This document shows positions 43,708 through 52,023 of a stretch of 64,000 nucleotides of DNA, piece by piece (the first letter of the stretch is position 1; the number at the start of each line of letters is the position of its first letter). Source of the DNA: JBCBTD01 sp039818825. GTDB lineage: Bacteria > Pseudomonadota > Alphaproteobacteria > Geminicoccales > Geminicoccaceae. A program made the translations under genes and the position numbers. Where the stretch lies: contig JBCBTD010000015.1 in NCBI GenBank assembly GCA_039818825.1, positions 6,302 to 70,301 of the forward strand. The letters are read 5' to 3'. Under the pieces are notes generated by a model, which searched no databases, was not told the DNA's origin, and worked only from the letters and a program-made list of their open reading frames with translations.

Positions 43708-46700
43708 ACGTGTACCCCCTCGGTGATACCCTCGACCCGATCTTCGAGCTCCTCGCTGGCTTGCCTGAGGGCTTCCAGCGTGGCGTCGTCGGGGGTCCAG
43801 TACTGGCGGTCGTGCGCCTCCAGCAGTCGGTTGGCGACCCGTGCCGACGACTTCGGATTCAACGCTGCCAAGCGGGCGCGCATTTCCGGGTCGAGCACGT
43901 AAGTCTGGGTCAGTTGCTGGTAGACCCAGGGCGCCACGGCGCCGGTCGTCGCCGACCAACCCATGGTGTTGGTGACGTGGGCTTCGATCTGGCGCACGCC
44001 CTCGTAACCGTGCTCGAGCATGCCCTCGTACCATTTCGGATTGAGCATGCGCGTGCGGGTTTCCAAGGCGACCTGCTCGTCGAGCGTCCGGACCAGCCCC
44101 TCGCCGCGCGTCTGGTCGCCCACGTAGACCGGCACAGCTTGGCCCGAAGCCGACTGCACCGCGCGGCCGATGCCACCGAGGGTGTCGAAATAGTGGTCGA
44201 CGGTGGTAACGCCGAGCTCGACGGATTCGAGGTTCTGGTAGGCGAGGTCGACGTCGCCGAGCACGCTACGCAGCAGCTCGGCCTGTTTCGCCGCCTGCCC
44301 GCTGCGGCCATAGGCGAAGCATTTTCGCGCGGTGTACGTCTCGGCCAGTTCGGCTTCGTCTTCCCAGGCGCCGCTGTCGATCAGATGGTTGACGTTGGAG
44401 CCATAGGTCCCGTCGGCGTTGCTGAAGACGCGCAGCGCGGCCGTCTCCAAGTCGCAGCCATGGGCGAGCTGATAGGCGCGGGCGTGCTTGCGGACGAAGT
44501 TCACCTCGTCCGGCTCGTCGGCGCTGGCGGCCAGGAACGCGGCTTCGGCCAGCAGCTTGGTCTGCAAGGGCAAGAGGTCGCGGAAGATGCCGGAAAGGGT
44601 GACCAGCACGTCGATTCGCGGCCGACCCAACTCCGCCTGGGGGATCAGTTCGGCGCCGGACAACCGGCCGTAGCCATCGAAATGCGGGCGGGCGCCGAGT
44701 AGCGCCATCGCCTGGGCGATCGGGCCGCCCTCGCTCTTCAAGTTGTCGGTGCCCCAGAGCACGATCGCCACCGTCTCCGGCAGCGCGTTGCCCTCGGCGA
44801 CGTGACGCTCCAACAGGCGCGCGGCCTGACGCTGGCCATCCGCCAGCGCGAAGGCGCTGGGAATGCGGAACGGATCGAACCCGTGCAGGTTGCGTCCGGT
44901 CGGCAGGATGTCCGGGTTACGCACCAGATCGCCGCCGGCCACGGGCTCGACGAAGCCGCCGTCGAGGGCATGGATCAGCCCGCCGAGCTCATGGTCCTCG
45001 CGCAACAGCCGGTCGGTGTCGGCCAAGCGCCGGAACAACGCCAAGCTGGCCTCTTCGCCGGCTGGCACCAGCTGGTCCGGTGCGCTCCCGCCGACGAGCT
45101 TCGTCAAGTCGTCGCGGGTCGGTACCGCACCCTCGCCGGCTTCGGCGATCGCCTCCAAAAGGTCGACACGCTCTTCGACCGACGGCGTCTCGCCGACGAC
45201 GTGGAGCCCGTGCGGGATCAGGGTCAGCTCCAGCTCCAGCATCGCGGCATGGAGTTGGACCACGCGGGCCTCGGAATCAGCGTCCCACACCGGCTCGCCG
45301 CTGGCCAACTCCAGCTCGGCCGCCTGACTCTGGATCAGCTGCGCGAGGCTGGCTCGTTCGCCAGCATCCGCCGGCAACGCCGTCCGCCAGCGATCGAGCG
45401 AAGCCTTGAGGTCGAGGAGCCCCTTGTAAAGGCCCGCGTGCGTCACCGGCGGAGTCAGGTAGGTGACCGTCGTCGCCGCACCGCGACGCTTGGCGAGGGT
45501 TCCCTCGGATGGATTGTTCGCCGCGTAGAGGTAGACGTTGGGCAAGTCGCCGATCAGCCGATCCGGCCAGCACTGCGCCGACAGGCCGACCTGCTTGCCG
45601 GGCATGAACTCCAAGGCACCGTGCATGCCGAAATGCAGCACCACGTTGGCGGCGAAGTCCTCGCTCAACCAGCGATAGAACGCCGAAAACGCATGGGTCG
45701 GTGCGAAGTTGCGCTCGAACAGGAGGCGCATCGGATCGCCTTCGTAACCGAAGGCGGGTTGGACGCCGACGAAGACGTTGCCGAACTGAGCGCCCAGGAC
45801 GTGGATCGAGGCGCCGTCGGTCTGCTGCCGCCCCGGCGCCGCTCCCCACACCGCTTCTATCTCGGCGAGATATGGCTCGCGGCGAACGTGGTCGTCGACG
45901 GCGATCCGGGCGTGAACGTTGGCATCGGCGCCGAAGCGGTGGGCATTGCCGTCCAGGATCGCGGCGCGGAGCGCATCGACGTCGGCCGGCACGTCGACCG
46001 TGTAACCGGCTGCGGCCATGGCTTCCAAGGTGTGCTGCAGCGACGCGAAGACGGAGAGATGCGCAGCCGTGCCGACGGAGCCACCGTTGGGCGGGAAGTT
46101 GAACAGCACGATCCCGACGCGACGCTCGGCGCGGGCGGTGCGCCGGAGGGCGACGAGCTTCTCGAGCCGCGCGGCCAAACGCTCGGCGCGTTCGCCGTCG
46201 ACCTGCATCTGTCGCGCATGGCTACCCGTGCCGACGCTGGAGCGACCGCCGAACACGACCGGCCCGGTAGCGCCGTCGAGTTCCGGGATCGCAACCATCA
46301 TGGTCGCCTCGACCGGCAACAAGCCGCGTTCGTTGACGTGCCACTGCTCCAGATTCTGGAACTCGACGGCCTGGGCAGCGAGATAGGGAACGTCCAGTTC
46401 GCACAGCGTCGCGGCAGCCGCTGCGGCGTCGTTGAACGCTGGACCGCCGACCAGCGAGAAGCCCGTGAGCGAGAGGACGGCGTCGACGACCGTTCGACCG
46501 TCCTCGGTGAAATAGCGCTCGACTACCGGACGCTGGTCGAGACCGCTGGCAAAGGCCGGGATCACGGCGAGGCCGCGCCGTTCGAGTGCGGCAATGACAC
46601 CATCGTAGTGGCCGGTGTCGCCGGCGAGCACGTAGGAGCGCATCACCAGGAGGCCGACGGTTCCGCGGCAGGCGCCTGCGGGTCGCGGGAGCCGATCGAC

Positions 46701-47417
46701 ACGCTCGGCGAACCGGCCTTTCAGCCGCGGATGATAGACGCCGACATCGGGATACTCCGCCGGGAGCGCGGCCTTGATCTGGCCACGCAGGCCTCGCCGA
46801 TCGCCGTCGGCGTAGCGGTCGACCAGAAATCGGATCAGGTTCTCGATGTTCTCGTCCGAGCCGGACAGGAAGTACTGCATCGACAAGAAATACGCGCGTA
46901 CGTCCTGGGCCGTGCCGGGGATGAAGCGCAAGATCTTCGGCAACCGCTTCAGCATGGCCATCTGCTTGGCGCCGGAACTGGCACCGGCCTTCTTGCTGCC
47001 GCGGAGGCGCTTGAGGAGCGCCAAAGGACCGCTGTCGGAGCGGTCCATGGCAAACCGACCCATCCGGGTCAGCTTGATGACCTCGCCGGCGGAGATGCAC
47101 ACGACCAGCGCGTCGCAAGCGTCGCGTCGGGCAACCAGATTCGGCAGCACCGCCTGGATGTGGTCGTCCATGAACAGCATCGAGACGAACAGGATGTCGG
47201 CACGGTCGATGTCGCTGCGGCAACGCTCCAAAGCCTCTTCGTCGTCGGACCAGTCGGAGGCGGCGTGGAAGCTCAGTTCGAGCCCGGGCAGGATCGGTTG
47301 GAGGCGCATGCGGGTGCGTTCGACGGCGCCGGCAAGGTGGCTGTCGAGCGTAATGACGACGACGCGGACGGGCACGCGCCCGGCCACACGGTCAGCGGCC
47401 GAAGTGGGCTTTGGCAT
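43704..47417 (-). CDS. bchH: Magnesium chelatase H subunit
   Basis: 1237 residues from the ATG at 47417, which overlaps the bchB 3' end by 26 bp; a later GTG start is possible, since the ribosome site is weak. CobN/BchH family: VVVITLDSHLAGAVERTRMR, RAYFLSMQYFLSGSDENIEN, LHFGMHGALEFMPGKQVGLS, LIGDLPNVYLYAANNPSEGT and GEGLVRTLDEQVALETRTRM. It binds protoporphyrin IX and is the catalytic part of Mg chelatase with BchI and BchD, whose genes are not here. Confidence 0.95.
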   Translation of the reverse strand: MPKPTSAADRVAGRVPVRVVVITLDSHLAGAVERTRMRLQPILPGLELSFHAASDWSDDEEALERCRSDIDRADILFVSMLFMDDHIQAVLPNLVARRDACDALVVCISAGEVIKLTRMGRFAMDRSDSGPLALLKRLRGSKKAGASSGAKQMAMLKRLPKILRFIPGTAQDVRAYFLSMQYFLSGSDENIENLIRFLVDRYADGDRRGLRGQIKAALPAEYPDVGVYHPRLKGRFAERVDRLPRPAGACRGTVGLLVMRSYVLAGDTGHYDGVIAALERRGLAVIPAFASGLDQRPVVERYFTEDGRTVVDAVLSLTGFSLVGGPAFNDAAAAAATLCELDVPYLAAQAVEFQNLEQWHVNERGLLPVEATMMVAIPELDGATGPVVFGGRSSVGTGSHARQMQVDGERAERLAARLEKLVALRRTARAERRVGIVLFNFPPNGGSVGTAAHLSVFASLQHTLEAMAAAGYTVDVPADVDALRAAILDGNAHRFGADANVHARIAVDDHVRREPYLAEIEAVWGAAPGRQQTDGASIHVLGAQFGNVFVGVQPAFGYEGDPMRLLFERNFAPTHAFSAFYRWLSEDFAANVVLHFGMHGALEFMPGKQVGLSAQCWPDRLIGDLPNVYLYAANNPSEGTLAKRRGAATTVTYLTPPVTHAGLYKGLLDLKASLDRWRTALPADAGERASLAQLIQSQAAELELASGEPVWDADSEARVVQLHAAMLELELTLIPHGLHVVGETPSVEERVDLLEAIAEAGEGAVPTRDDLTKLVGGSAPDQLVPAGEEASLALFRRLADTDRLLREDHELGGLIHALDGGFVEPVAGGDLVRNPDILPTGRNLHGFDPFRIPSAFALADGQRQAARLLERHVAEGNALPETVAIVLWGTDNLKSEGGPIAQAMALLGARPHFDGYGRLSGAELIPQAELGRPRIDVLVTLSGIFRDLLPLQTKLLAEAAFLAASADEPDEVNFVRKHARAYQLAHGCDLETAALRVFSNADGTYGSNVNHLIDSGAWEDEAELAETYTARKCFAYGRSGQAAKQAELLRSVLGDVDLAYQNLESVELGVTTVDHYFDTLGGIGRAVQSASGQAVPVYVGDQTRGEGLVRTLDEQVALETRTRMLNPKWYEGMLEHGYEGVRQIEAHVTNTMGWSATTGAVAPWVYQQLTQTYVLDPEMRARLAALNPKSSARVANRLLEAHDRQYWTPDDATLEALRQASEELEDRVEGITEGVHV

Positions 47418-48918
47418 CGTACAGTGTCTCGACAGTGATGGTGGCGAGCCCACGTTCTTTCGCGTAGCGCTCGGTGTTTCCGCGGGCCCGGTTCCGCACG
47501 AAGAACGGTATCTTCCGGAGTTCACGCTCCGCGTTGCTCGACCACGCAACGACAGCGTGGGCATCGTTCGCCGGCGCGCGCGCGGTAGCGGCGTGTCCGA
47601 GATGCGAGGCCGGCGCTTCCGGGTGGAACTCGAAGTCGTCCTTGAACATCTGCAAGAGATGCTCTTCCAAACCCATCATCAGGGGTTGCACCCAGGTGTC
47701 GAAGAGCACGTTGGCGCCCTCGAAACCCATCTGCGGCGCGTAGCGGGCTGGGAAGTCCTGGACGTGGATCGGTGCCGAGATGACCGCACAAGGAATGCCC
47801 AGGCGCTTGGCGACGTGGCGCTCCATTTGCGTGCCGAGCACCAAGTCTGGCTGCAATTCCGCGACCTGCGCCTCGACGTCCAGATAGTCATCGGTGATCA
47901 GCGCCTCGATGCCGTACTCGGCGGCAGCCGCGCGCACCTCGCGGGCGAACTCACGGCTGTAAGTGCCGAGGCCGACGACCTCGAAGCCCATCTCGCGTTT
48001 GGCGACCCGGGCCGCAGCAATGGCGTGAGTGGCGTCGCCGAACACGAACACACGCTTGCCGGTCAGGTACGTCGAGTCGACCGAACGCGAGTACCAGGGC
48101 AGTCGCGACGCCTCATGGTCGAGAACCCGCGCCGCATCGACACCCGCAAGCTCCGCCACTTCGGCGACGAACGCTCGGGTCCCGGTCACGCCGATCGGGA
48201 CGGTGTTGACGAACGGCTGACCCAAGGTCCGCTGCAACCACTTGGCGGCGGTGTCGGCGATCTCCGGGTAGAGGACGACGTTGAAGTCGGCATCGGCGAT
48301 GCGGGCGATGTCGGCAGGCCGGGCGCCGGCCGGCGCCACGACGTTGACGTCGATCCCGAGATCGTCGAGCAGACCGCGGATCTCTTTGGTGTCGTCGCGA
48401 TGCCGAAAGCCCAGCGCGGTCGGCCCCAACAGGTTGCACGAGGGCCGACGCCCGGCCCTTGGAGCCGGGCGCGCCTCGGCCGTGACGAACGCGCGGACCA
48501 GTCGATAGAACGTCTCGGCGGCGCCCCAATTCTCCTTGCGTTGATAAGCCGGCAGCTCCAGCGGCACGACCGGCACTGGCAGGTCGAGCGCCAGTGCCAG
48601 CCCGCCCGGGTCATCCTGGATCAGTTCCGCAGTGCAGGATGCGCCGACCAAGAGAGCTTCCGGCTCGAACCGCTCGAACGCTTCACGCGCTGAGTTCTTG
48701 AAGAGCTCGGCCGTGTCACTGCCGAGGTCGCGGGCCTGGAAGGTCGTGTAGGTGACCGGTGGCCGACGGTCGCGGCGCTCGATCATGGTGAACAGCAGAT
48801 CAGCGTAGGTGTCGCCCTGCGGAGCGTGGAGAACGTAGTGCACGCCTTCCATCGCGGTCGCGATGCGCATCGCGCCGACATGCGGTGGTCCCTCGTAGGT
48901 CCAGACCGTCAGCTGCAT
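47392..48918 (-). CDS. bchB: Protochlorophyllide reductase B subunit
   Basis: 508 residues from the ATG at 48918 (MQLTVWTYEGPPHVGAMRIA). Ligands for the NB cluster are in place: Asp36 (HAPQGDTYADL), an unusual non-Cys ligand known in BchB, and Cys95 (VGASCTAELIQ). The C-terminal domain of about 60 residues ends LYDAKAHFGR. It forms the heterotetramer with BchN that binds protochlorophyllide. Starts 4 bp after the bchN stop. Confidence 0.95.
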   Translation of the reverse strand: MQLTVWTYEGPPHVGAMRIATAMEGVHYVLHAPQGDTYADLLFTMIERRDRRPPVTYTTFQARDLGSDTAELFKNSAREAFERFEPEALLVGASCTAELIQDDPGGLALALDLPVPVVPLELPAYQRKENWGAAETFYRLVRAFVTAEARPAPRAGRRPSCNLLGPTALGFRHRDDTKEIRGLLDDLGIDVNVVAPAGARPADIARIADADFNVVLYPEIADTAAKWLQRTLGQPFVNTVPIGVTGTRAFVAEVAELAGVDAARVLDHEASRLPWYSRSVDSTYLTGKRVFVFGDATHAIAAARVAKREMGFEVVGLGTYSREFAREVRAAAAEYGIEALITDDYLDVEAQVAELQPDLVLGTQMERHVAKRLGIPCAVISAPIHVQDFPARYAPQMGFEGANVLFDTWVQPLMMGLEEHLLQMFKDDFEFHPEAPASHLGHAATARAPANDAHAVVAWSSNAERELRKIPFFVRNRARGNTERYAKERGLATITVETLYDAKAHFGR

Positions 48919-48922
48919 GTCC

Positions 48923-50188
48923 TCAGACCTCCAACCGCGTACGCCGGTCGAGCGGCCGAGCGAAGAGTTCGGCGAGGTCGCCTGCTTGATCGAAACCCTG
49001 GATCGGGGTGAACAACAGCTCAATCGACCATTTCGTCGTCAGCCCCTGGGCCTCCAGCGGATTGGCAAGGCCCAACCCGCAGACGACGAGGTCCGGACGG
49101 GCGGCCAAGCACCGATCGAGCTGGCGCTCCACGTCCTGACCCTCACTGAGCGCCGTGGCCTCGGGCAGGCGATCGAGCTCCATCGCAAGGTGCTCGCGGT
49201 GCAGGTACGGCGAGCCAACCTCGACCAGGTCCATGCCAAGCTCGCGCGCCGCGAAGCGTGCCAGCGGAACCTCCAACTGGCTGTCGGGGAAGAAGAAGAT
49301 CCGCTTGCCGACCAGCGCTGGACGATGACGCGCGATCGAACGGAGCGCGCGCTCCATGCCGGCGCGGGTCACACGACGCACCTGTGAGTTCGGCACGGCG
49401 AAAGCATCGCTTGCCGCCTCGAACCATGCCGCCGTGCCCTCGCCACCCAGTGGAAAGGGCGCCACGATGCGTTGGGCACCGCACTTTTCCAGCGCGCGCG
49501 CGGTCTCGGCGAGGAACGGCTGCGCCAGGAGATAGCGGGTGCCCGGCCCGATCGGCGGCAGATCGTCGGACCGACGCGCCGGCAGGAACTGGACCGACGC
49601 GATCCCGAGCTCGGCGAACGTGCGCCGGAACTGGTCTTCGACGACGTCGGCAAGCGCGCCAACCACGAGGAGTTCCGGTTCGCTGCCGTTGCTGGTCGGC
49701 GCGGCGCGGACGAGCGCCGCCAAGCACTGGTCCTCGCCTTGCGTGAAGGTCGTCTCGATGCCGCTGCCCGAATAGCTCAACACCCGACAGCGCTGGGCGA
49801 AGGTCTGGGACAGGCGCTCGGCCGCACGCGGCAGGTCGAGCTTGATGACTTCGGACGGGCACGAGCCGACGAGAAACAGAAGCCGGATGTCGGGGCGACG
49901 CTCCAGCAACCTAGTCACCACGCGGTCAAGTTCGTCGTCGAGATCAGCCATCCCAGCCAGATCGCGTTCTTCCATGATCGCCGTCGCGAAACGTGGTTCG
50001 GCGAAGATCATCACGCCGGCCGCGGACTGGATCAGATGAGCGCAGGTTCGCGATCCGACGACGAGGAAGAAGGCGTCCTGGATCTTGCGGTGCAGCCAGA
50101 CGATGCTGGTCAACCCGCAGAACACCTCGTGTTGGCCGCGTTCGTAGCGGACGGCAGGCTCCGCACAGCCGAACGCGGCGGCCGTCAA
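48923..50188 (-). CDS. bchN: Protochlorophyllide reductase N subunit
   Basis: 421 residues from a TTG at 50188, which overlaps the bchF stop (TTGA) and has GGAG 7-8 bases upstream. This start gives the usual BchN length; no ATG or GTG fits as well. NB-cluster cysteines: Cys24 (HEVFCGLT), Cys49 (GSRTCAHL) and Cys110 (LVGSCPSE). It forms the catalytic component with BchB. A TTG start coupled to the preceding stop is notable and may lower or couple its translation. Confidence 0.93.
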   Translation of the reverse strand: MTAAAFGCAEPAVRYERGQHEVFCGLTSIVWLHRKIQDAFFLVVGSRTCAHLIQSAAGVMIFAEPRFATAIMEERDLAGMADLDDELDRVVTRLLERRPDIRLLFLVGSCPSEVIKLDLPRAAERLSQTFAQRCRVLSYSGSGIETTFTQGEDQCLAALVRAAPTSNGSEPELLVVGALADVVEDQFRRTFAELGIASVQFLPARRSDDLPPIGPGTRYLLAQPFLAETARALEKCGAQRIVAPFPLGGEGTAAWFEAASDAFAVPNSQVRRVTRAGMERALRSIARHRPALVGKRIFFFPDSQLEVPLARFAARELGMDLVEVGSPYLHREHLAMELDRLPEATALSEGQDVERQLDRCLAARPDLVVCGLGLANPLEAQGLTTKWSIELLFTPIQGFDQAGDLAELFARPLDRRTRLEV

Positions 50189-50691
50189 GACGCGGCTCCG
50201 ATTGCGCCGTCGAGCGCACCCTGCAGTCGTGCGGCGCGCAACTTCAACAAGAACTGCGTGGCGTTGATCGCATAGGTCGCATAGGCCGCGAGCGCGAGCA
50301 GCATCAGGCCTTGGGCATCGGCCCAGCCACCGAAAAGCGCGGCTAGGTAGGCCGTGTGGAGTGCCAGCACGAGCATGCTGAACACGTCCTCCCAGAAGAA
50401 CGCCGGTGCGAACAACCAGCGCCCGAACACCACCTTCTCCCAGATCGAACCGGTGACCATGATCGCGTACAGGACCAAGGTCTTGAACACGATCGACGCC
50501 GTGGCCGCTGCGTACCCCTCGCCCGTGGCGAGGAAGCGCAACACCAGCACCAAGCTGACCAGGAACACCAGGAACTGGAACGGCGCCAACACACCCTGGA
50601 CGACGGTCCAAGGCGACGCGTCGCGCCTCGCTTTTTCCGCCGGTGTGTAGAGTGATCGGATGGGCTGAGGTCGCTTTCCGCGACGGTGCAC
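50185..50691 (-). CDS. bchF: 2-vinyl bacteriochlorophyllide hydratase
   Basis: 168 residues from a GTG at 50691 with GGGGAGG six bases upstream; an in-frame GTG at 50724 has no such site. Four TM segments and the BchF pattern SLYTPAEKARRDASPWTVVQ, GVLAPFQFLVFLVSLVLVLR, KTLVLYAIMVTGSIWEKVVF, GRWLFAPAFFWEDVFSMLVL and YAINATQFLLKLRAARLQGA. It hydrates the 3-vinyl group on the way to the acetyl side chain. First gene of the leftward unit of about 16.6 kb. Confidence 0.93.
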   Translation of the reverse strand: MHRRGKRPQPIRSLYTPAEKARRDASPWTVVQGVLAPFQFLVFLVSLVLVLRFLATGEGYAAATASIVFKTLVLYAIMVTGSIWEKVVFGRWLFAPAFFWEDVFSMLVLALHTAYLAALFGGWADAQGLMLLALAAYATYAINATQFLLKLRAARLQGALDGAIGAAS

Positions 50692-50730
50692 GACACGCCT
50701 CCCCGTCCATAGATGGACACGCACGGATCG

Positions 50731-50760
50731 AGCCTAGGCACCGACCCGCCAAGCTGTCAA
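50731..50760 (-). promoter_or_regulatory. Putative bchF promoter
   Basis: On the minus strand, TTGACA (50760 to 50755) is the outer end of composite operator 1; 18 bases on is TAGGCT (50736-50731), a weak -10. Transcription would start near 50724, about 33 bases before the bchF GTG. The operator overlaps the -35, as expected for repression by PpsR. Confidence 0.5.
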
Positions 50761-50788
50761 TTTCGCTAAACGTCAGGTCAGCCTGACA
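50755..50788. promoter_or_regulatory. Composite palindromic operator 1 (PpsR/CrtJ-type)
   Basis: TGTCA (50755-50759), N10, ACGT (50770-50773), N10, TGACA (50784-50788). The 34-bp element is symmetric and contains two overlapping near-matches to the PpsR/CrtJ consensus TGT-N12-ACA: TGT-N12-ACG on the left and CGT-N12-ACA on the right, sharing the central ACGT. It lies on the bchF side of the divergent gap. Confidence 0.7.
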
Positions 50789-50834
50789 GCCAAGCATCTG
50801 CTGGGCTTCAGTCCGCGTAGCGGACCAATGTCGC

Positions 50835-50868
50835 TGTCAGTTATACCTTACGTCAGTCTGGATTGACA
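50835..50868. promoter_or_regulatory. Composite palindromic operator 2 (PpsR/CrtJ-type)
   Basis: TGTCA (50835-50839), N10, ACGT (50850-50853), N10, TGACA (50864-50868): exactly the design of operator 1, 80 bp away, with different spacer bases. It lies on the aerR-ppsR side. Its right end supplies TTGACA for a rightward -35. Confidence 0.7.
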
Positions 50869-50891
50869 ACACAGGCGAACGACGTTCCAAT
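50863..50891 (+). promoter_or_regulatory. Putative aerR-ppsR promoter
   Basis: TTGACA (50863-50868) with TCCAAT 17 bp later (50886-50891), two mismatches from TATAAT. The -35 lies inside operator 2. The leader to the chosen aerR-like start would be about 200 bases; I saw no riboswitch-like structure in 50892-51104. Confidence 0.45.
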
Positions 50892-51104
50892 CGATCGTTG
50901 CCGAGGCGTGACGTCGGCGCAGCAACCCTGCCGGAAGCGGATTTGGACGTGCATTCCGTGGTTTCGACCGGAAGTTCTGCTCAGGCTCGCAACGGAATCC
51001 TGTCCCGCGGCGCTCCCGGGGTCGTGCATCCGCCCTATGGTCGGCTTGAGGCCATCGGATTTGGCGATCATCTTGTCCCTCTTCGCTGGCAGGGACGGGG
51101 CACC

Positions 51105-51959
51105 ATGGCGGGGATGCGGCGCTACACGTCGTCGATCGTCGGACCGATACCGGCGAGACGGTCCTTTGGCACCCTCAACGGCACCACCGAGGTTGCCGCC
51201 GAGCCGCCTGGAGCGGCGACGGCAATCGTCGCCCGCACGTTGGCCGAAACGGTGATCCCCAATCTCATGGACAACTTCGGCGCCGAAGCGCGCCGGCCGG
51301 CGCAGGCGGTTTCCGACACGACCGTCGTCGCCTTCGTCGACCATCTCATGAGTGACGAGGGCGAAAGTGCCTTCGGAATCGTTCGGGAGCTCATGGACCA
51401 GGGGGCGACGACCGAGTCTCTCTGCATCCGGCTGTTCGAGCCTGCGGCCCATCGTCTCGGCCGCCTGTGGGAATCGGATCAAGCCGACTTCGTTGCGGTC
51501 ACCATCGCTGCCGGGCGCATTCAACAGGTGTTGCATCGGTGCGAGCGCTTGGAGCCTCCCACCGCTGCCAGCGACCGACAGCCGCACGCGTTGCTGCTCC
51601 CGGCGCCCGGCGACCAGCACGGGCTCGGTGTCGCGGTGGTGGCGAGTTTTCTGGCGCGAGCCGGCTGGAACGTCACGATCGGCGCGGTGTCGTCACCCGC
51701 CGAAGTTGCGAAGCTGGTTCACGAGCAGTGGTTCGCGATCGCCGGCTTTTCGCTCGGCGCCGAACGCGACGTCGAGCTCCTTCGTGCGACGATCGAAGCG
51801 GCGCGCGAGACGTCGTGTAATCCGAAGATCGGCATCCTGGTCGGCGGACCGGTGGTCGCCGGCAACGCTACCCTCGCGGCCACCGTCGGTGCGGATGGCA
51901 CGGCCGCCGATGGCCTTGCGGCAGTCCGTATCGCTGCCCGCTGGGCAACCCAACACTGA
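51105..51959 (+). CDS. AerR/PpaA-like cobalamin-binding antirepressor
   Basis: 284 residues from the ATG at 51105 (AGGGACGGGG upstream); a second ATG at 51114 is equally placed and the frame is open back to 50898, so the start is not certain. A helical domain (ELMDQGATTESLCIRLFEPA, AHRLGRLWESDQADFVAVTI) is followed by a B12-binding Rossmann part with the DxHxxG motif DQHGLG (His172), GWNVTIGAVSSPAEVAKLV and GILVGGPVVAGN. In Rhodobacter, AerR/PpaA binds B12 in a light-dependent way and modulates CrtJ/PpsR. Location just before ppsR supports this role. Confidence 0.85.
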   Translation: MAGMRRYTSSIVGPIPARRSFGTLNGTTEVAAEPPGAATAIVARTLAETVIPNLMDNFGAEARRPAQAVSDTTVVAFVDHLMSDEGESAFGIVRELMDQGATTESLCIRLFEPAAHRLGRLWESDQADFVAVTIAAGRIQQVLHRCERLEPPTAASDRQPHALLLPAPGDQHGLGVAVVASFLARAGWNVTIGAVSSPAEVAKLVHEQWFAIAGFSLGAERDVELLRATIEAARETSCNPKIGILVGGPVVAGNATLAATVGADGTAADGLAAVRIAARWATQH

Positions 51960-52023
51960 CGAGCCAACGACCAGGGAGTGACGACGCCTCTAGTTTCGTG
52001 CCTGATGGAGGGTTCGAGTTCCC

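Noticed and set aside
44802..47438. 878-residue open frame on the plus strand opposite bchH
   Set aside because: It is antisense to the clear bchH gene; composition is Arg/Gly/His rich and without domains, as expected for reverse frames of GC-rich coding DNA.
50892..51104. Possible cobalamin riboswitch in the aerR-like leader
   Set aside because: No B12-box-like conserved segment or the expected stem arrangement was recognised.
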